NCBI RefSeq assembly: GCF_003382285.1
Contig: NZ_QTJR01000007.1
Location: forward strand, 62,001-126,000
Reading direction: 5' to 3'
Length of the DNA stretch: 64,000 nt
Origin: Lysobacter soli
GTDB lineage: Bacteria > Pseudomonadota > Gammaproteobacteria > Xanthomonadales > Xanthomonadaceae
A model generated the notes under the pieces. It was not told the DNA's origin. It saw nothing but the letters and a program-made list of their open reading frames with translations, and did not search any database. Below are positions 46,490 to 55,394 of the stretch, piece by piece (positions within the stretch are counted from its first letter, which is position 1; each line of letters starts with the position of its first letter). A program made the position numbers and the translations under genes.

Positions 46490-48319
46490 ATGCACGGCGG
46501 CGGTCTCGAACTCGCACTGGTCTTCCTGCTGGCCGCGGTGATCGCGGTGCCGGTGTTCCGTCGTTTCGGCCTGGGCGCCGTGCTGGGCTATCTCGCCGCG
46601 GGCGTGACGCTCGGGCCGTACGGCCTTCGTTTCGTCGCCAATGCCGAGCCGGTGCTGACCGCGGCGGAAATCGGCGTGGTGATGCTGCTGTTCGTGATCG
46701 GGCTGGAACTGTCGCCGGCGCGCCTGCGCGTCATGCGCAAGCCGATCTTCGGCGCGGGCGGCGCGCAGGTCGCGTTGAGCGCGCTCGCCATCGGCGCCGC
46801 GGCGATGATCGCCGGCGCGTCGTGGCAGGCGGCCTTGGTGATCGGCATGGGCCTGGCGTTCTCGTCCACGGCCATCGGCCTGCAGCTGCTGTCCGAACGC
46901 AAGGCGATGACGACCGACCACGGTCGCCTCGGCTTCGCGATCCTGCTGTTCCAGGATCTCGCGGCGATCCCGCTGCTGGCGGCGATTCCGCTGCTCGGCC
47001 GCGCCGGCGCCGCGGACAACCTCGGCTGGGACGAGGTCGCCAAGGCGCTCGGCGCGATCGCCGTGGTGGTGATCGGCGGCCGCTTCGCGCTGCGTCAGGT
47101 GTTCCGCGTCATCGCGCGCGTGCAGATGCCTGAAGTCTTCACCGGCGCGGCGCTGCTGGTGGTGCTCGGCACCGCGTGGATCATGCAGGGCGCCGGGCTG
47201 TCGGCGGGCCTGGGCGCGTTCCTCGCGGGCGTGCTGCTGGCCGATTCGGAATTCCGCCACGAACTCGAAGCGCAGATCGATCCGTTCAAGGGATTGCTGC
47301 TCGGCCTGTTCTTCATGGCCGTGGGCATGAGCATCGACCTGGACCGCGTGCTGTCCGAACCGGTGCTCATCACCGGGCTCGCCATCGCGCTGCTGATGGT
47401 GAAGTTCTCGATCCTGTACTTCGTCGGCCGAATACCCGGCGGGCTGGACACGCGCGAATCGCTGCGGCTGGGCGCGGTGCTCGCGCTCGGCGGCGAGTTC
47501 GCGTTCGTGATCTTCAACGAAGCGGTGAAATCCGGCCTGATCGACGATCCCACGCGCGACCGGCTCGTCGCCGCGGTCGGCATCTCGATGGCGCTCACGC
47601 CGTTGCTGGTGATCGCCATCGCGCGCCTGCTGTCGGCGACGCCGCGGAAACAGGAACGCGCGTTCGACACGATTCCCAACGACCAGCCGGAAGTGCTGAT
47701 CGCCGGCTTCGGCCGCTTCGGCCAGATCGTCGCCCGACTGCTGCTGGCGCAGCACACGCGCTTCATCGCGATCGAGCACAGCGCCGACCAGGTCGATTTC
47801 GTGCGCCGCTTCGGCAATCCCGTGTACTACGGCGATCCGGCGAAGCCCGAGCTTCTGCGCTCCTGCGGCGCGGACCAGGTGAAGGTGTTCGTCGTCGCCA
47901 TCGATGGCGTGGAGGAAAGCCTGCGCACGGTGGAAACGATGCGGCGGATGTACCCCGATGCGACGATCTTCGCCCGCGCACGCGACCGTCGCCACGCGTG
48001 GGAGCTGATGGACCTGGGCGCGCGCGCGATCCGCGAGACGTTCTACAGCAGCCTGAAGATGGGCGAGAAGGTGCTGGTAGAGCTGGGCATCGCCGAGGAC
48101 GTCGCGCGCAGCCATGCCGAGCAGTTCCGCGACCACGACTTGCGCTTGCTGCATGCGCAGTCGCTGATCCGCGACGACGAAGACGCGCTGCTGCAATCCA
48201 CGCAGGATGCGCGCCGCGAGCTGGAAGAACTGTTCAACGCCGACAGCGGCACCGGCGTGCTCAACGAGATTGCCGACGCCACGCGCAAGGACATGGCGTC
48301 GGTGGATGAGGAGGAGTGA
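46490..48319 (+). CDS. CPA2-family cation:proton antiporter, KefB/KefC-like
   Basis: 609 residues. Residues 1-390 have about 12 membrane helices (LGAVLGYLAAGVTLGPYGL, GMGLAFSSTAIGLQLL, LFQDLAAIPLLAAIPLLG are the KefBC signatures). Residues about 405-520 form a RCK/TrkA-N NAD-binding domain (EVLIAGFGRFGQIVARLLL). A C-terminal acidic tail follows. KefB/C are glutathione-gated potassium efflux systems; the gating residues here were not checked. GGAGG lies 7 bases before the ATG. No KefF/KefG-like partner is adjacent. Confidence 0.92.
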   Translation: MHGGGLELALVFLLAAVIAVPVFRRFGLGAVLGYLAAGVTLGPYGLRFVANAEPVLTAAEIGVVMLLFVIGLELSPARLRVMRKPIFGAGGAQVALSALAIGAAAMIAGASWQAALVIGMGLAFSSTAIGLQLLSERKAMTTDHGRLGFAILLFQDLAAIPLLAAIPLLGRAGAADNLGWDEVAKALGAIAVVVIGGRFALRQVFRVIARVQMPEVFTGAALLVVLGTAWIMQGAGLSAGLGAFLAGVLLADSEFRHELEAQIDPFKGLLLGLFFMAVGMSIDLDRVLSEPVLITGLAIALLMVKFSILYFVGRIPGGLDTRESLRLGAVLALGGEFAFVIFNEAVKSGLIDDPTRDRLVAAVGISMALTPLLVIAIARLLSATPRKQERAFDTIPNDQPEVLIAGFGRFGQIVARLLLAQHTRFIAIEHSADQVDFVRRFGNPVYYGDPAKPELLRSCGADQVKVFVVAIDGVEESLRTVETMRRMYPDATIFARARDRRHAWELMDLGARAIRETFYSSLKMGEKVLVELGIAEDVARSHAEQFRDHDLRLLHAQSLIRDDEDALLQSTQDARRELEELFNADSGTGVLNEIADATRKDMASVDEEE

Positions 48320-48663
48320 GGGGGGCTCGCGCCTTATGTCGCCGGCGTTCCGTATCGTCGGTCGCCTCGAACTCCCGTCGTCCCGGCGAAAGCCGGGACC
48401 CAGGCCATCACGCGGTCCGGCTCGCCTCGGGCTCTGAACGCAGGCATCGCGCGCGCCACCGCGATCGCACGCCCCGACCCTCACCCCAACCCCTCTCCCG
48501 GAGGGAGAGGGGCTCAAACGCTCGTCATCCAGCGAAAGCTGGAATCCAGTCTGATTTCGGGCTCAGCGCGCTTCAGCGCGATCGCACGCCCCGACCCTCA
48601 CCCCAACCCCTCTCCCGTCGGGAGAGGGGCTCGATACCTGGTGTGAAGCCACAATCGAACGAA
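48320..48663. repeat. Repeat-filled intergenic region (two class A, two class B copies)
   Basis: 344 bases without a gene. It contains a class A palindrome (48377-48404) and a class A variant (48523-48549), and two class B elements, ACCCTCACCCCAACCCCTCT followed by a CCC/GGGAGAGGGG stem (48467-48515 and 48583-48632). The two class B copies are embedded in longer duplicated blocks (GCGATCGCACGCCCCGACCC). Such clusters between genes are typical of Xanthomonadaceae REP-type sequences. Confidence 0.8.
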
Positions 48664-51600
48664 TCAACGCGGCTCGCGCAGGAACCTCGCCATCGACAGG
48701 TTCTGCCCCGGCGTCGCCGGTGCGAATTCCGCCGCGATGTCGATGAAGCCGCGCATCACCGCGATCTCGCGCGGCGTGCGGTTGAGGGCGTCACGCAGGT
48801 CCGGGTCGGCGCCGGCGCGCAGCAGGAACTGCACCACGCGTGGCAGGCCATGCAGCGCCGCCAGATGCAGCGGGCCGAAGCCGCGCGGGTCCTTGGCGTC
48901 GAGCGAGGCGTCGTGATCGATCAGCAATTGCAGCCCGGCGACCAGCACATCCTCGTCGGCATCGCTGCCCGGTTCGGCGCGCGCGCCCAGCAACAGCAGC
49001 AGCGGCGTGGCGCCGGCGGCCAGCTGGTCGGCATCGACGCCGGCCAGCAGCAGCGTGTCGAACAACGCGACCAGGCGCGAACGCTCGCGCGCGTTGAAGC
49101 CGTACATCGCCGCGCAATGCAGCGCCTGGCGACCCTGCGCATCGCAGGCCTGCACGTCGGCGCCCGCGGCGAGCAGCCGCGCGGCCAGGTCGGTCAGGCC
49201 CAGCGCGCAGGCGACCATCAGCACGGTGAGATCGCCCGGCAGGCGCTGCTCGAGCGGCGCGCCCGCGGCGAGCAGGCGGTCGACGATGTCGGCGTGGCGC
49301 ATGCTCACCGCCGCCGACAGCGGCGTCGCGCCCGAGTTCGCGGTGCGCTCCGGATCCGCGCCGCGCGCGAGCAGCAGGTCGACGACGGCGCGATGTCCAC
49401 CGCCGGCCGCACGCAGCAGCGCGGTGCAGCCCTGCGCGTCGGTGGCGTCCACGGGCAGGCCGAGGTCGAGCAGGCGACGCACCGCGTCCGCATCGCCGAC
49501 GATCGCCGCCGCGGGAATGTCCTGCGCCTGCAGCGGACGACGCGGCAGCGGCCAGCCGCGCCAGTCTAGCCAGTCGGCGAGGTCGCGTCGGCCGGACGAC
49601 AGCGCGACGCCGAGCGGCGTCTGGCCGTCGGCGGCGAGCAGGTCCGGCGCCGCGCCGTGCGCGACCAGCCGCTTCAGCATGCCGTCGCGTCCGAGCGCGG
49701 CGGCGAGGTGCAGCGCGCTCATGCCATGGCTGTCGCGGGCGTTGAGGTCGACGCCGATCGCGAGCAGGCGATCGAGCAGGCGCGCCCAGCCGAGGCGGAC
49801 GGCGAGTGCGAGCGGCGGATCGCCCGCGGGCGAACGCGCGAACGGATCGGCGCCGCGTTCCAGCAGTTCGAGCGCGAGGGCTTCCAGCGATGCGGAATCG
49901 CCCGCACTGCCCTGCGCCGAGGCGAGGAAGCGCGCCAGACCGCCGGCACCGGCCGGGGACACCGCGCGTTCCAGCAGTGCGCGCAATGACGTTTCCGCTT
50001 CCGGCATGCGCGAGAGCATCGCGTGCACCGGCGTGTCGCCCTGCTGCGGATCGCGCACTTCCGGATCCGCGCCCTGCGCGAGCAGCCAGCGCACGCGCTC
50101 CGCCGAGCCGATCGCATCTTCGTCGTGCAGCAGCGCGCCACGTTCCTTCGCGCTGAGCAGTTGCGCGAGACCGCCGAGTTCGTCCGCACGACCATCGCGC
50201 AGGCCATCGCGCAGTAGCACGGTCGGGGCGCGATCGGGCAGCGGCGCGTCGTCGTCGGCGTCCTCGCTGAGCGCGGCCGGCAGCGGGTACGCGCGATCGA
50301 GCGCAGCGACCAGCGACCAGCGCCCGGCTTCGGCGGCGCGGTCGATCGCGCGCTTGCCGTCGGCGTCGCGGTGTTCGGCATCGCTGCCCAGGTCGAGGAG
50401 CTTCTGCACCAGCGTCGGCGACGGCGAATCGGCCATGCACGCCAGGATCAGCGCGGTGCGGCCGCGCGCGTCGGCGCTGGTGGCGGCATCGGCGCCGCCC
50501 CGCGGCAGGTGCTGCAGCAGCTTGTCGAGCAGCGATTCGCGCGAGGCGCGCGCGGCTTCGAGGAACGGGGTGCGGCCGTCGTGGTCGCGGATCGACGGAT
50601 CGGCGTGCGCGGCGAGCAGCGTCGCGGCGATGTCCACGTGCCCGGCGAACGCGGCCTCATGCAGCGCAGTGCGGCCGCGGCGATCGCGCGCGTCCACCTT
50701 CGCCTTGTGCTTGAGCAGCAGCGCGACGCCGGCCGCGTCGTCCTCTTCGCCACCGGCGGCGGCGAGCAGCGCCGGCTGGCCGTCGACGGGCTCCGGACGC
50801 GCGCCGCGCTCCAGCAGGAATTTCGCCAGGCGCCAGTTGCCGACCGCGCAGGCCATGCCGAGCGGGGAGACGCCGTCGCGGTTGAGCGGATCCAGTTCGG
50901 CGGCCGCATCGCGCAGCAGCGCGGCGACGCCCGGATCGGAACTGCGCGCGGCGTGATGCAGCGGCGTGTTGCCTTCGTTGTCGGTCAGGCGCGGGTCGGC
51001 GCCGTTGGCCAGCAGCGTCATCACCGCGTCGGGGCGCCCGTGCCAGCTGTCGCGCGTGGCGGCCAGCAGCGGCGTCATGCCGGCGTGACTCGCGTTGAGA
51101 TCGGCGCCGTTGGCGATCAGCGCGCGCAGCAGGCGCAGGTCAGGCAACACCGCGGCGAGCACGGCGAGGCTGCGCTGGTCGCGATCGTCGGCCGGCGGCG
51201 GCGCGGTGACGTCGGCGCCCAGCTCGATCAACTCCAGCGCGCGCTCCACGCGGCCGGCGCGCGCGGCGGCGTACAGCAGCGGCGCGAGCGGTTCGCCCTC
51301 GGTCAGTGCGACGGGTTCGTCGAGTTCGACCTCGTCCTCGTCGGCATCGAACGCGAAGCCCGGCAGCGGGTCGGCCGGTTCGATCTGCTGGAGCAGCGCA
51401 TGCAGCGCGGGAGCGCCGAGCGCCAGCAGCGCCGCAAGCGTCCAGCGGACGCCACCGCCGAGCAGCTGCGGCCAGGCCAGGGCGACGACGATCACCGCCA
51501 TCGCCAGCACGATCGCCGCGACGCCGAGTCCGCGCCAGGCGCCCAGTTCGAGTTCGCCCAGCGCGTGCCAGTGCTCGCGAATCGGACCGCCGTCGCGCTC

Positions 51601-51996
51601 CAGGCCGAGCCACAGCGGCCACACGCGCCACAGGCCGAGCAGCGCGAGGCCGACGACGGCGCTCACGCCGAGCGCGGCGCCCAGCGAGCCGCTGGAAAGC
51701 AGCGAGGACAGCGGCCACGCCAGCAACGCGGCGAGCACGGCGACGGCGCCGCCCCAGACCAGCGCGAGCGCGATGCCGTCGCGGATGGCCTCGCGGCGCG
51801 CGGGCAGGCCGCCATCGCGCCAGGCGCGTACGGCGAGTGCGTTCAACGGCTGCGCGAGGACGCCCGCGATCGCGGCAACGAGGCCGCCGACGCCCGCAAT
51901 CAGGCCCAGCAGGACACCACCGGCCAGCACGCCGCCGATGCGCAGCGGCATCGACGCGGTGCGGGCGGCCCGGACGGGAGGCGTGGACTCAGGCAT
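48664..51996 (-). CDS. Giant membrane-anchored ankyrin-repeat protein
   Basis: 1110 residues. The first 215 have about five hydrophobic helices ([20 protein letters not shown] and others), followed by an acidic linker ([14 protein letters not shown]). From about residue 235 to the end it is an array of roughly 18-20 ankyrin repeats, e.g. [55 protein letters not shown]. Ankyrins bind proteins; being anchored, this one would scaffold at the inner membrane. No enzyme domain is visible. The start overlaps the ycgL gene by 8 bases. Confidence 0.9.
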   Translation of the reverse strand: MPESTPPVRAARTASMPLRIGGVLAGGVLLGLIAGVGGLVAAIAGVLAQPLNALAVRAWRDGGLPARREAIRDGIALALVWGGAVAVLAALLAWPLSSLLSSGSLGAALGVSAVVGLALLGLWRVWPLWLGLERDGGPIREHWHALGELELGAWRGLGVAAIVLAMAVIVVALAWPQLLGGGVRWTLAALLALGAPALHALLQQIEPADPLPGFAFDADEDEVELDEPVALTEGEPLAPLLYAAARAGRVERALELIELGADVTAPPPADDRDQRSLAVLAAVLPDLRLLRALIANGADLNASHAGMTPLLAATRDSWHGRPDAVMTLLANGADPRLTDNEGNTPLHHAARSSDPGVAALLRDAAAELDPLNRDGVSPLGMACAVGNWRLAKFLLERGARPEPVDGQPALLAAAGGEEDDAAGVALLLKHKAKVDARDRRGRTALHEAAFAGHVDIAATLLAAHADPSIRDHDGRTPFLEAARASRESLLDKLLQHLPRGGADAATSADARGRTALILACMADSPSPTLVQKLLDLGSDAEHRDADGKRAIDRAAEAGRWSLVAALDRAYPLPAALSEDADDDAPLPDRAPTVLLRDGLRDGRADELGGLAQLLSAKERGALLHDEDAIGSAERVRWLLAQGADPEVRDPQQGDTPVHAMLSRMPEAETSLRALLERAVSPAGAGGLARFLASAQGSAGDSASLEALALELLERGADPFARSPAGDPPLALAVRLGWARLLDRLLAIGVDLNARDSHGMSALHLAAALGRDGMLKRLVAHGAAPDLLAADGQTPLGVALSSGRRDLADWLDWRGWPLPRRPLQAQDIPAAAIVGDADAVRRLLDLGLPVDATDAQGCTALLRAAGGGHRAVVDLLLARGADPERTANSGATPLSAAVSMRHADIVDRLLAAGAPLEQRLPGDLTVLMVACALGLTDLAARLLAAGADVQACDAQGRQALHCAAMYGFNARERSRLVALFDTLLLAGVDADQLAAGATPLLLLLGARAEPGSDADEDVLVAGLQLLIDHDASLDAKDPRGFGPLHLAALHGLPRVVQFLLRAGADPDLRDALNRTPREIAVMRGFIDIAAEFAPATPGQNLSMARFLREPR

Positions 51997-52258
51997 CGGT
52001 GCCCCAGTCCTCCAGCATCGGGTCTTCGACCTTCGGCGGGAATTGCAGGTGGAAACCGCGCAGCGCGAGGTTCTCGCGCACGACGGCGGCGTCCTCGCGG
52101 GCCAGCTTGCGTTCGGGGGTCAGTGCGACTTCCAGCACGAAATGCAGCGTGCCCAGCTGCGTGCGCAGCGGTTCGGGCAGGCGCGCGAAGTCGTCGCGCT
52201 GCGCGAGGTAAACGTAGGTGTCGGGCTTGCGGAGGCTCTTGTAGACGTAGGCTTGCAT
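51989..52258 (-). CDS. ycgL: YcgL domain protein
   Basis: 89 residues starting [19 protein letters not shown], the YcgL/DUF709 signature, and ending with the conserved [15 protein letters not shown]. Function unknown; conserved across gammaproteobacteria. The ATG at 52258 matches homologs; a longer reading would add an unrelated Arg-rich stretch. The 3' end overlaps the ankyrin gene start by 8 bases, so they may be co-translated. Confidence 0.92.
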   Translation of the reverse strand: MQAYVYKSLRKPDTYVYLAQRDDFARLPEPLRTQLGTLHFVLEVALTPERKLAREDAAVVRENLALRGFHLQFPPKVEDPMLEDWGTDA

Positions 52259-52460
52259 CGGTTCCGGCGGCAGGCGCGCGCGGGGGACGGCGCGGCGAGA
52301 TTTTCGCCACAGCATAACGTCGCAAAGCGTGGATTCGGGATTCCTGGTTCCGGTTTTATAAAGCGCGCGTGTGAAGGCGGCAGAACCCTCGCGTGCCCGG
52401 ACCGCACGCGCCGGGAGGCTTGATCCGCCCTACGAGGCGCACGCCCCGCGCTTCGCGATC

Positions 52461-52795
52461 GACGCTCCGGGCTGGAGCCCGACGGCCCGAGCTTTGAGCT
52501 CGGCGTCCCGAGCTTTGAGCTCGACGCTCCGGGCTTTGAGCTCGGCGTCCCGAGCTTTGAGCTCGACGCTCCGAGGTTGGAGCTCAGCGTCCCGGGCTTC
52601 GAGCTCCGCATCCCGAGCTTGGAACTCGGCATTCCGGGCTTTGAGCTCGACGCTCCGAGCTTTGAGCTCCGCGTCCCGAGCTTCGAACTCGACGTTCCGG
52701 GCTTTGAGCTCGACCCTCCGAGCTCCAATCTCGACGCTCCGAGCTTTGAGCCCGACGTTTCGGACTCAGAGCTCGGCGTGCCGAGCTTCAAGTCC
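52461..52795. repeat. 21-bp minisatellite, 16 imperfect units
   Basis: Consensus about GACGCTCCGAGCTTTGAGCT plus C. The first unit is 20 bases, the other fifteen exactly 21. The period is a multiple of three and each frame stays open, giving heptads such as PSFELDV on the forward strand and SSKLGTP on the reverse. No start with a ribosome site was found for either, so coding is doubtful. It lies after the cydB stop. Confidence 0.85.
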
Positions 52796-52820
52796 CGGGC
52801 GCCGGGCCCCGAATCCCAAT

Positions 52821-53834
52821 TCAGTGATACCCCGCGTCCGCCGCGACCTTCCCCTTGAACACGCTGTAGGACCAGTACGTGTAGCCCAGGATCGCGGGCA
52901 GCAGCACGATCAGGCCCACCAGCACGAAGCCCTGCGACGACGGCGGCGAGGCGGCGTCCCAGATCGTCAGGCCGGGCGGCACGATGTTCGGCCAGATGCC
53001 GAGCACCAGCCCGGCGAAGCCCAGCGCGAAGAAGCACAGCGTCAGCACGAACGGCTTCGCATCGCGCCCGCGGCGCATCGCCGCGCGCCACAGCGCGAAG
53101 GCGTTGGCCAGCGCCAGCAGCGGCACCGGCGCCAGCCACCAGAAATTCCCGTCCTCGAACCAGCGCGCCATCACCCGCGAGTCCAGGAACGGCAGCCACG
53201 CGCTCACCAGCCCCATGAACGCGACGACCACCAGCACCAGTGGTCGCGTCAGGCCGCGTGCGATGTCCTGCATGCGGCCTTCGGTTTTCAGGATCAGCCA
53301 CGTCGATCCCAACAGCGCGTAGCCGAACAGCACCGCGATGCCGGTCAGCATCGAGAACGGGCTGAACCAGCCGAACGCGCCGGCCATGTACTTGCCGTCC
53401 TGCAGCGGCATGCCTTCCACCAGCGCGCCGAGGATCACGCCCTGCGCGAACGCGCACACCATCGAACCCAGCGAGAACGCGAGCCCCCACGCGAACTTCG
53501 CGCGATTGGCCTTGAAGCGGAATTCGAACGCGACGCCACGGAACACCAGCGCGATGAGCATCAGCAGCACCGGCAAATAGAGCGCCGACAGCACCACGGC
53601 GTACGCCTTCGGGAACGCCGCGAGCAGGCCCGCGCCGCCGAGCACCAGCCAGGTTTCGTTGCCGTCCCAGATGGGCGCGGCGGTGTTCATCATGTGATCG
53701 AGCTGCGCTTCGGTTTCGGCGAACGGCGCGAGGATGCCGAGCCCCAGCACGAAACCGTCGAGCACGACGTACATCAGCACGCCGAAGCCGATCACGCCGA
53801 ACCAGATCACGGGCAGCACGGTGGCCATGTCCAT
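52821..53834 (-). CDS. cydB: Cytochrome bd ubiquinol oxidase subunit II
   Basis: 337 residues with about nine hydrophobic helices, starting with the family sequence VLPVIWFGVIGFGVLMYVVLDG. The region NTAAPIWDGNETWLVLGGAGLLAAFP is the classical CydB motif, and the protein ends VFKGKVAADAGYH. Its ATG overlaps the cydA stop by one base. No small CydX-type subunit is visible after it; instead a 21-bp minisatellite begins 25 bases further. Confidence 0.96.
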   Translation of the reverse strand: MDMATVLPVIWFGVIGFGVLMYVVLDGFVLGLGILAPFAETEAQLDHMMNTAAPIWDGNETWLVLGGAGLLAAFPKAYAVVLSALYLPVLLMLIALVFRGVAFEFRFKANRAKFAWGLAFSLGSMVCAFAQGVILGALVEGMPLQDGKYMAGAFGWFSPFSMLTGIAVLFGYALLGSTWLILKTEGRMQDIARGLTRPLVLVVVAFMGLVSAWLPFLDSRVMARWFEDGNFWWLAPVPLLALANAFALWRAAMRRGRDAKPFVLTLCFFALGFAGLVLGIWPNIVPPGLTIWDAASPPSSQGFVLVGLIVLLPAILGYTYWSYSVFKGKVAADAGYH

Positions 53835-55237
53835 CACACGCCCTCCTCGAGATCCTCGCCTGCGGCGGACAGCGGACGCGCCGGCGTCTTGTCGCCGCCG
53901 CGCGTGTGCTGCGGCGGTTCGTGCGGTAGCGGTCCCTTCTTCACCAGGCGCGTGAGGTACCACATGCCCGAGCCGAACACGATCGAGTACACGACCATGT
54001 AGACGATCAGCGACGTCAGCACGGCCGCCGCCGCGAGCGTCGGGCTCACCGCGTCCGCCGTGCGCAGCAGGCCGTAGATCACGTACGGCTGGCGGCCGAT
54101 CTCGGTGACGTACCAGCCGGCGAGCATGCAGACGAAGCCCGCGAGCGTCAGCAGGCGCCAGCCGCGCAGCGCCAGGCGCGATTCGTACAGGCGTCCGCGC
54201 CAGAACTGGTAGAGCGAATACAGCGTGAGGATCAGCATCAGCGTGCCGAGCCCGACCATGACGCGGAACGCATAGAACACCGGTTTCACCGGCGGACGCT
54301 CGCTGGCCGGCACGGATTTCAGCGGCGGGATCTCGCCGTTCCACGAATGCGTGAGGATGATGCTGCCCGCGCGCGGAATGGCGAACTCGAAATCGTTGCG
54401 TTCGGCGCGTTCGTTCGGCACCGCGAACACCACGAACGGCATCCCTTCGCCCTCGGGCTCGCTTTCCCAGTGGCCTTCGAGCGCGGCGACCTTCGTCGGC
54501 TGGTGTTCGAGCGCGTTCAGGCCGTGCAGGTCGCCGACGATCACCTGCGCCGGCACCGTGATCGCCGCGAACAACACGGCGGCCTTGAGCATCCGCTTGC
54601 CGGCATCGACATGCACGCCGCGCAGCAGGTACGACGCACCGACGCCGCCGATGACGAAGCACGTCGTGATGAACGCGGCGAGCACCATGTGCGCCAGCCG
54701 CACCGGGAACGACGGGTTGAAGATGATCGCGAACCAGTCGTCCGGGTGGAACACGCCGTCGACGATGCTGTAGCCCTGCGGCGTCTGCATCCAGCTATTG
54801 GCCGAGATGATCCAGAACGTGGAAATCAGCGTGCCCAGCGCGACCATCGAGGTGCTGAGGAAGTGCAGCTTCTCGCTCACGCGACCCCAGCCGAACAGCA
54901 TCACGCCGAGGAACGTCGCTTCCAGGAAGAACGCCGTGAGCACTTCGTAGCTCAGCAGCGGCCCGAGGATGTTGCCTGCCTGTTCGCTCAGCGTCGCCCA
55001 GTTCGTGCCGAACTGGAAACTCATGACGATGCCCGACACCACGCCCATGCCGAAGGACACGGCGAAGATCTTGATCCAGAAGAAATACAGATCGCGCCAG
55101 AGCGTGTCGCGCGTGCGCAGCCAGCGCCATTCGACGAAGGCCAGCCAGCTCGCGAGGCCGATGGTGAAGGCCGGGAACAGGATGTGGAACGAAATGACGA
55201 ATCCGAACTGGATGCGCGACAGCAGCAGCGGGTCCAC
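53834..55237 (-). CDS. cydA: Cytochrome bd ubiquinol oxidase subunit I
   Basis: 467 residues from a GTG (GAGGAG upstream). High-affinity quinol oxidase that reduces oxygen without pumping protons. His18 (SRIQFGFVISFHILF) is the expected haem b595/d ligand; the VRLAHMVLAAFITTCF segment holds the b558 His; GRQPYVIYGLLRTADAVSP is the conserved quinol motif. The short length and short Q-loop place it with the CIO (cyanide-insensitive-type) branch rather than E. coli CydA (522 residues). First gene of cydAB, with overlap to cydB. Confidence 0.96.
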   Translation of the reverse strand: MDPLLLSRIQFGFVISFHILFPAFTIGLASWLAFVEWRWLRTRDTLWRDLYFFWIKIFAVSFGMGVVSGIVMSFQFGTNWATLSEQAGNILGPLLSYEVLTAFFLEATFLGVMLFGWGRVSEKLHFLSTSMVALGTLISTFWIISANSWMQTPQGYSIVDGVFHPDDWFAIIFNPSFPVRLAHMVLAAFITTCFVIGGVGASYLLRGVHVDAGKRMLKAAVLFAAITVPAQVIVGDLHGLNALEHQPTKVAALEGHWESEPEGEGMPFVVFAVPNERAERNDFEFAIPRAGSIILTHSWNGEIPPLKSVPASERPPVKPVFYAFRVMVGLGTLMLILTLYSLYQFWRGRLYESRLALRGWRLLTLAGFVCMLAGWYVTEIGRQPYVIYGLLRTADAVSPTLAAAAVLTSLIVYMVVYSIVFGSGMWYLTRLVKKGPLPHEPPQHTRGGDKTPARPLSAAGEDLEEGV

Positions 55238-55394
55238 GGCTCAGCTCCTCGGGTGGGGCCGGGCACGAAGTGTGTGCCGCCTCGCGCAGGCTGTCTTCGG
55301 CCAAATCGTCCCACCCATGACGCATGACCCGATCCGGCGAAGCGGCGGGCTGCTAGGCTGCGGGGGTTTTGTCCAACCGTGCCGGTACGACCTC

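Noticed and set aside
46298-48517. 739-residue reverse-strand open frame over the antiporter gene
   Set aside because: Antisense to a well-supported KefB/C-type gene; His/Arg/Asp-rich low-complexity translation.
52461-52795. CRISPR array
   Set aside because: Units are contiguous 21-mers with no spacers and no cas genes nearby; it is a minisatellite.
52371-54002. 543-residue forward frame covering the minisatellite and the cydB antisense strand
   Set aside because: Shadow of cydB plus repeat translation; no ribosome site and no domain.
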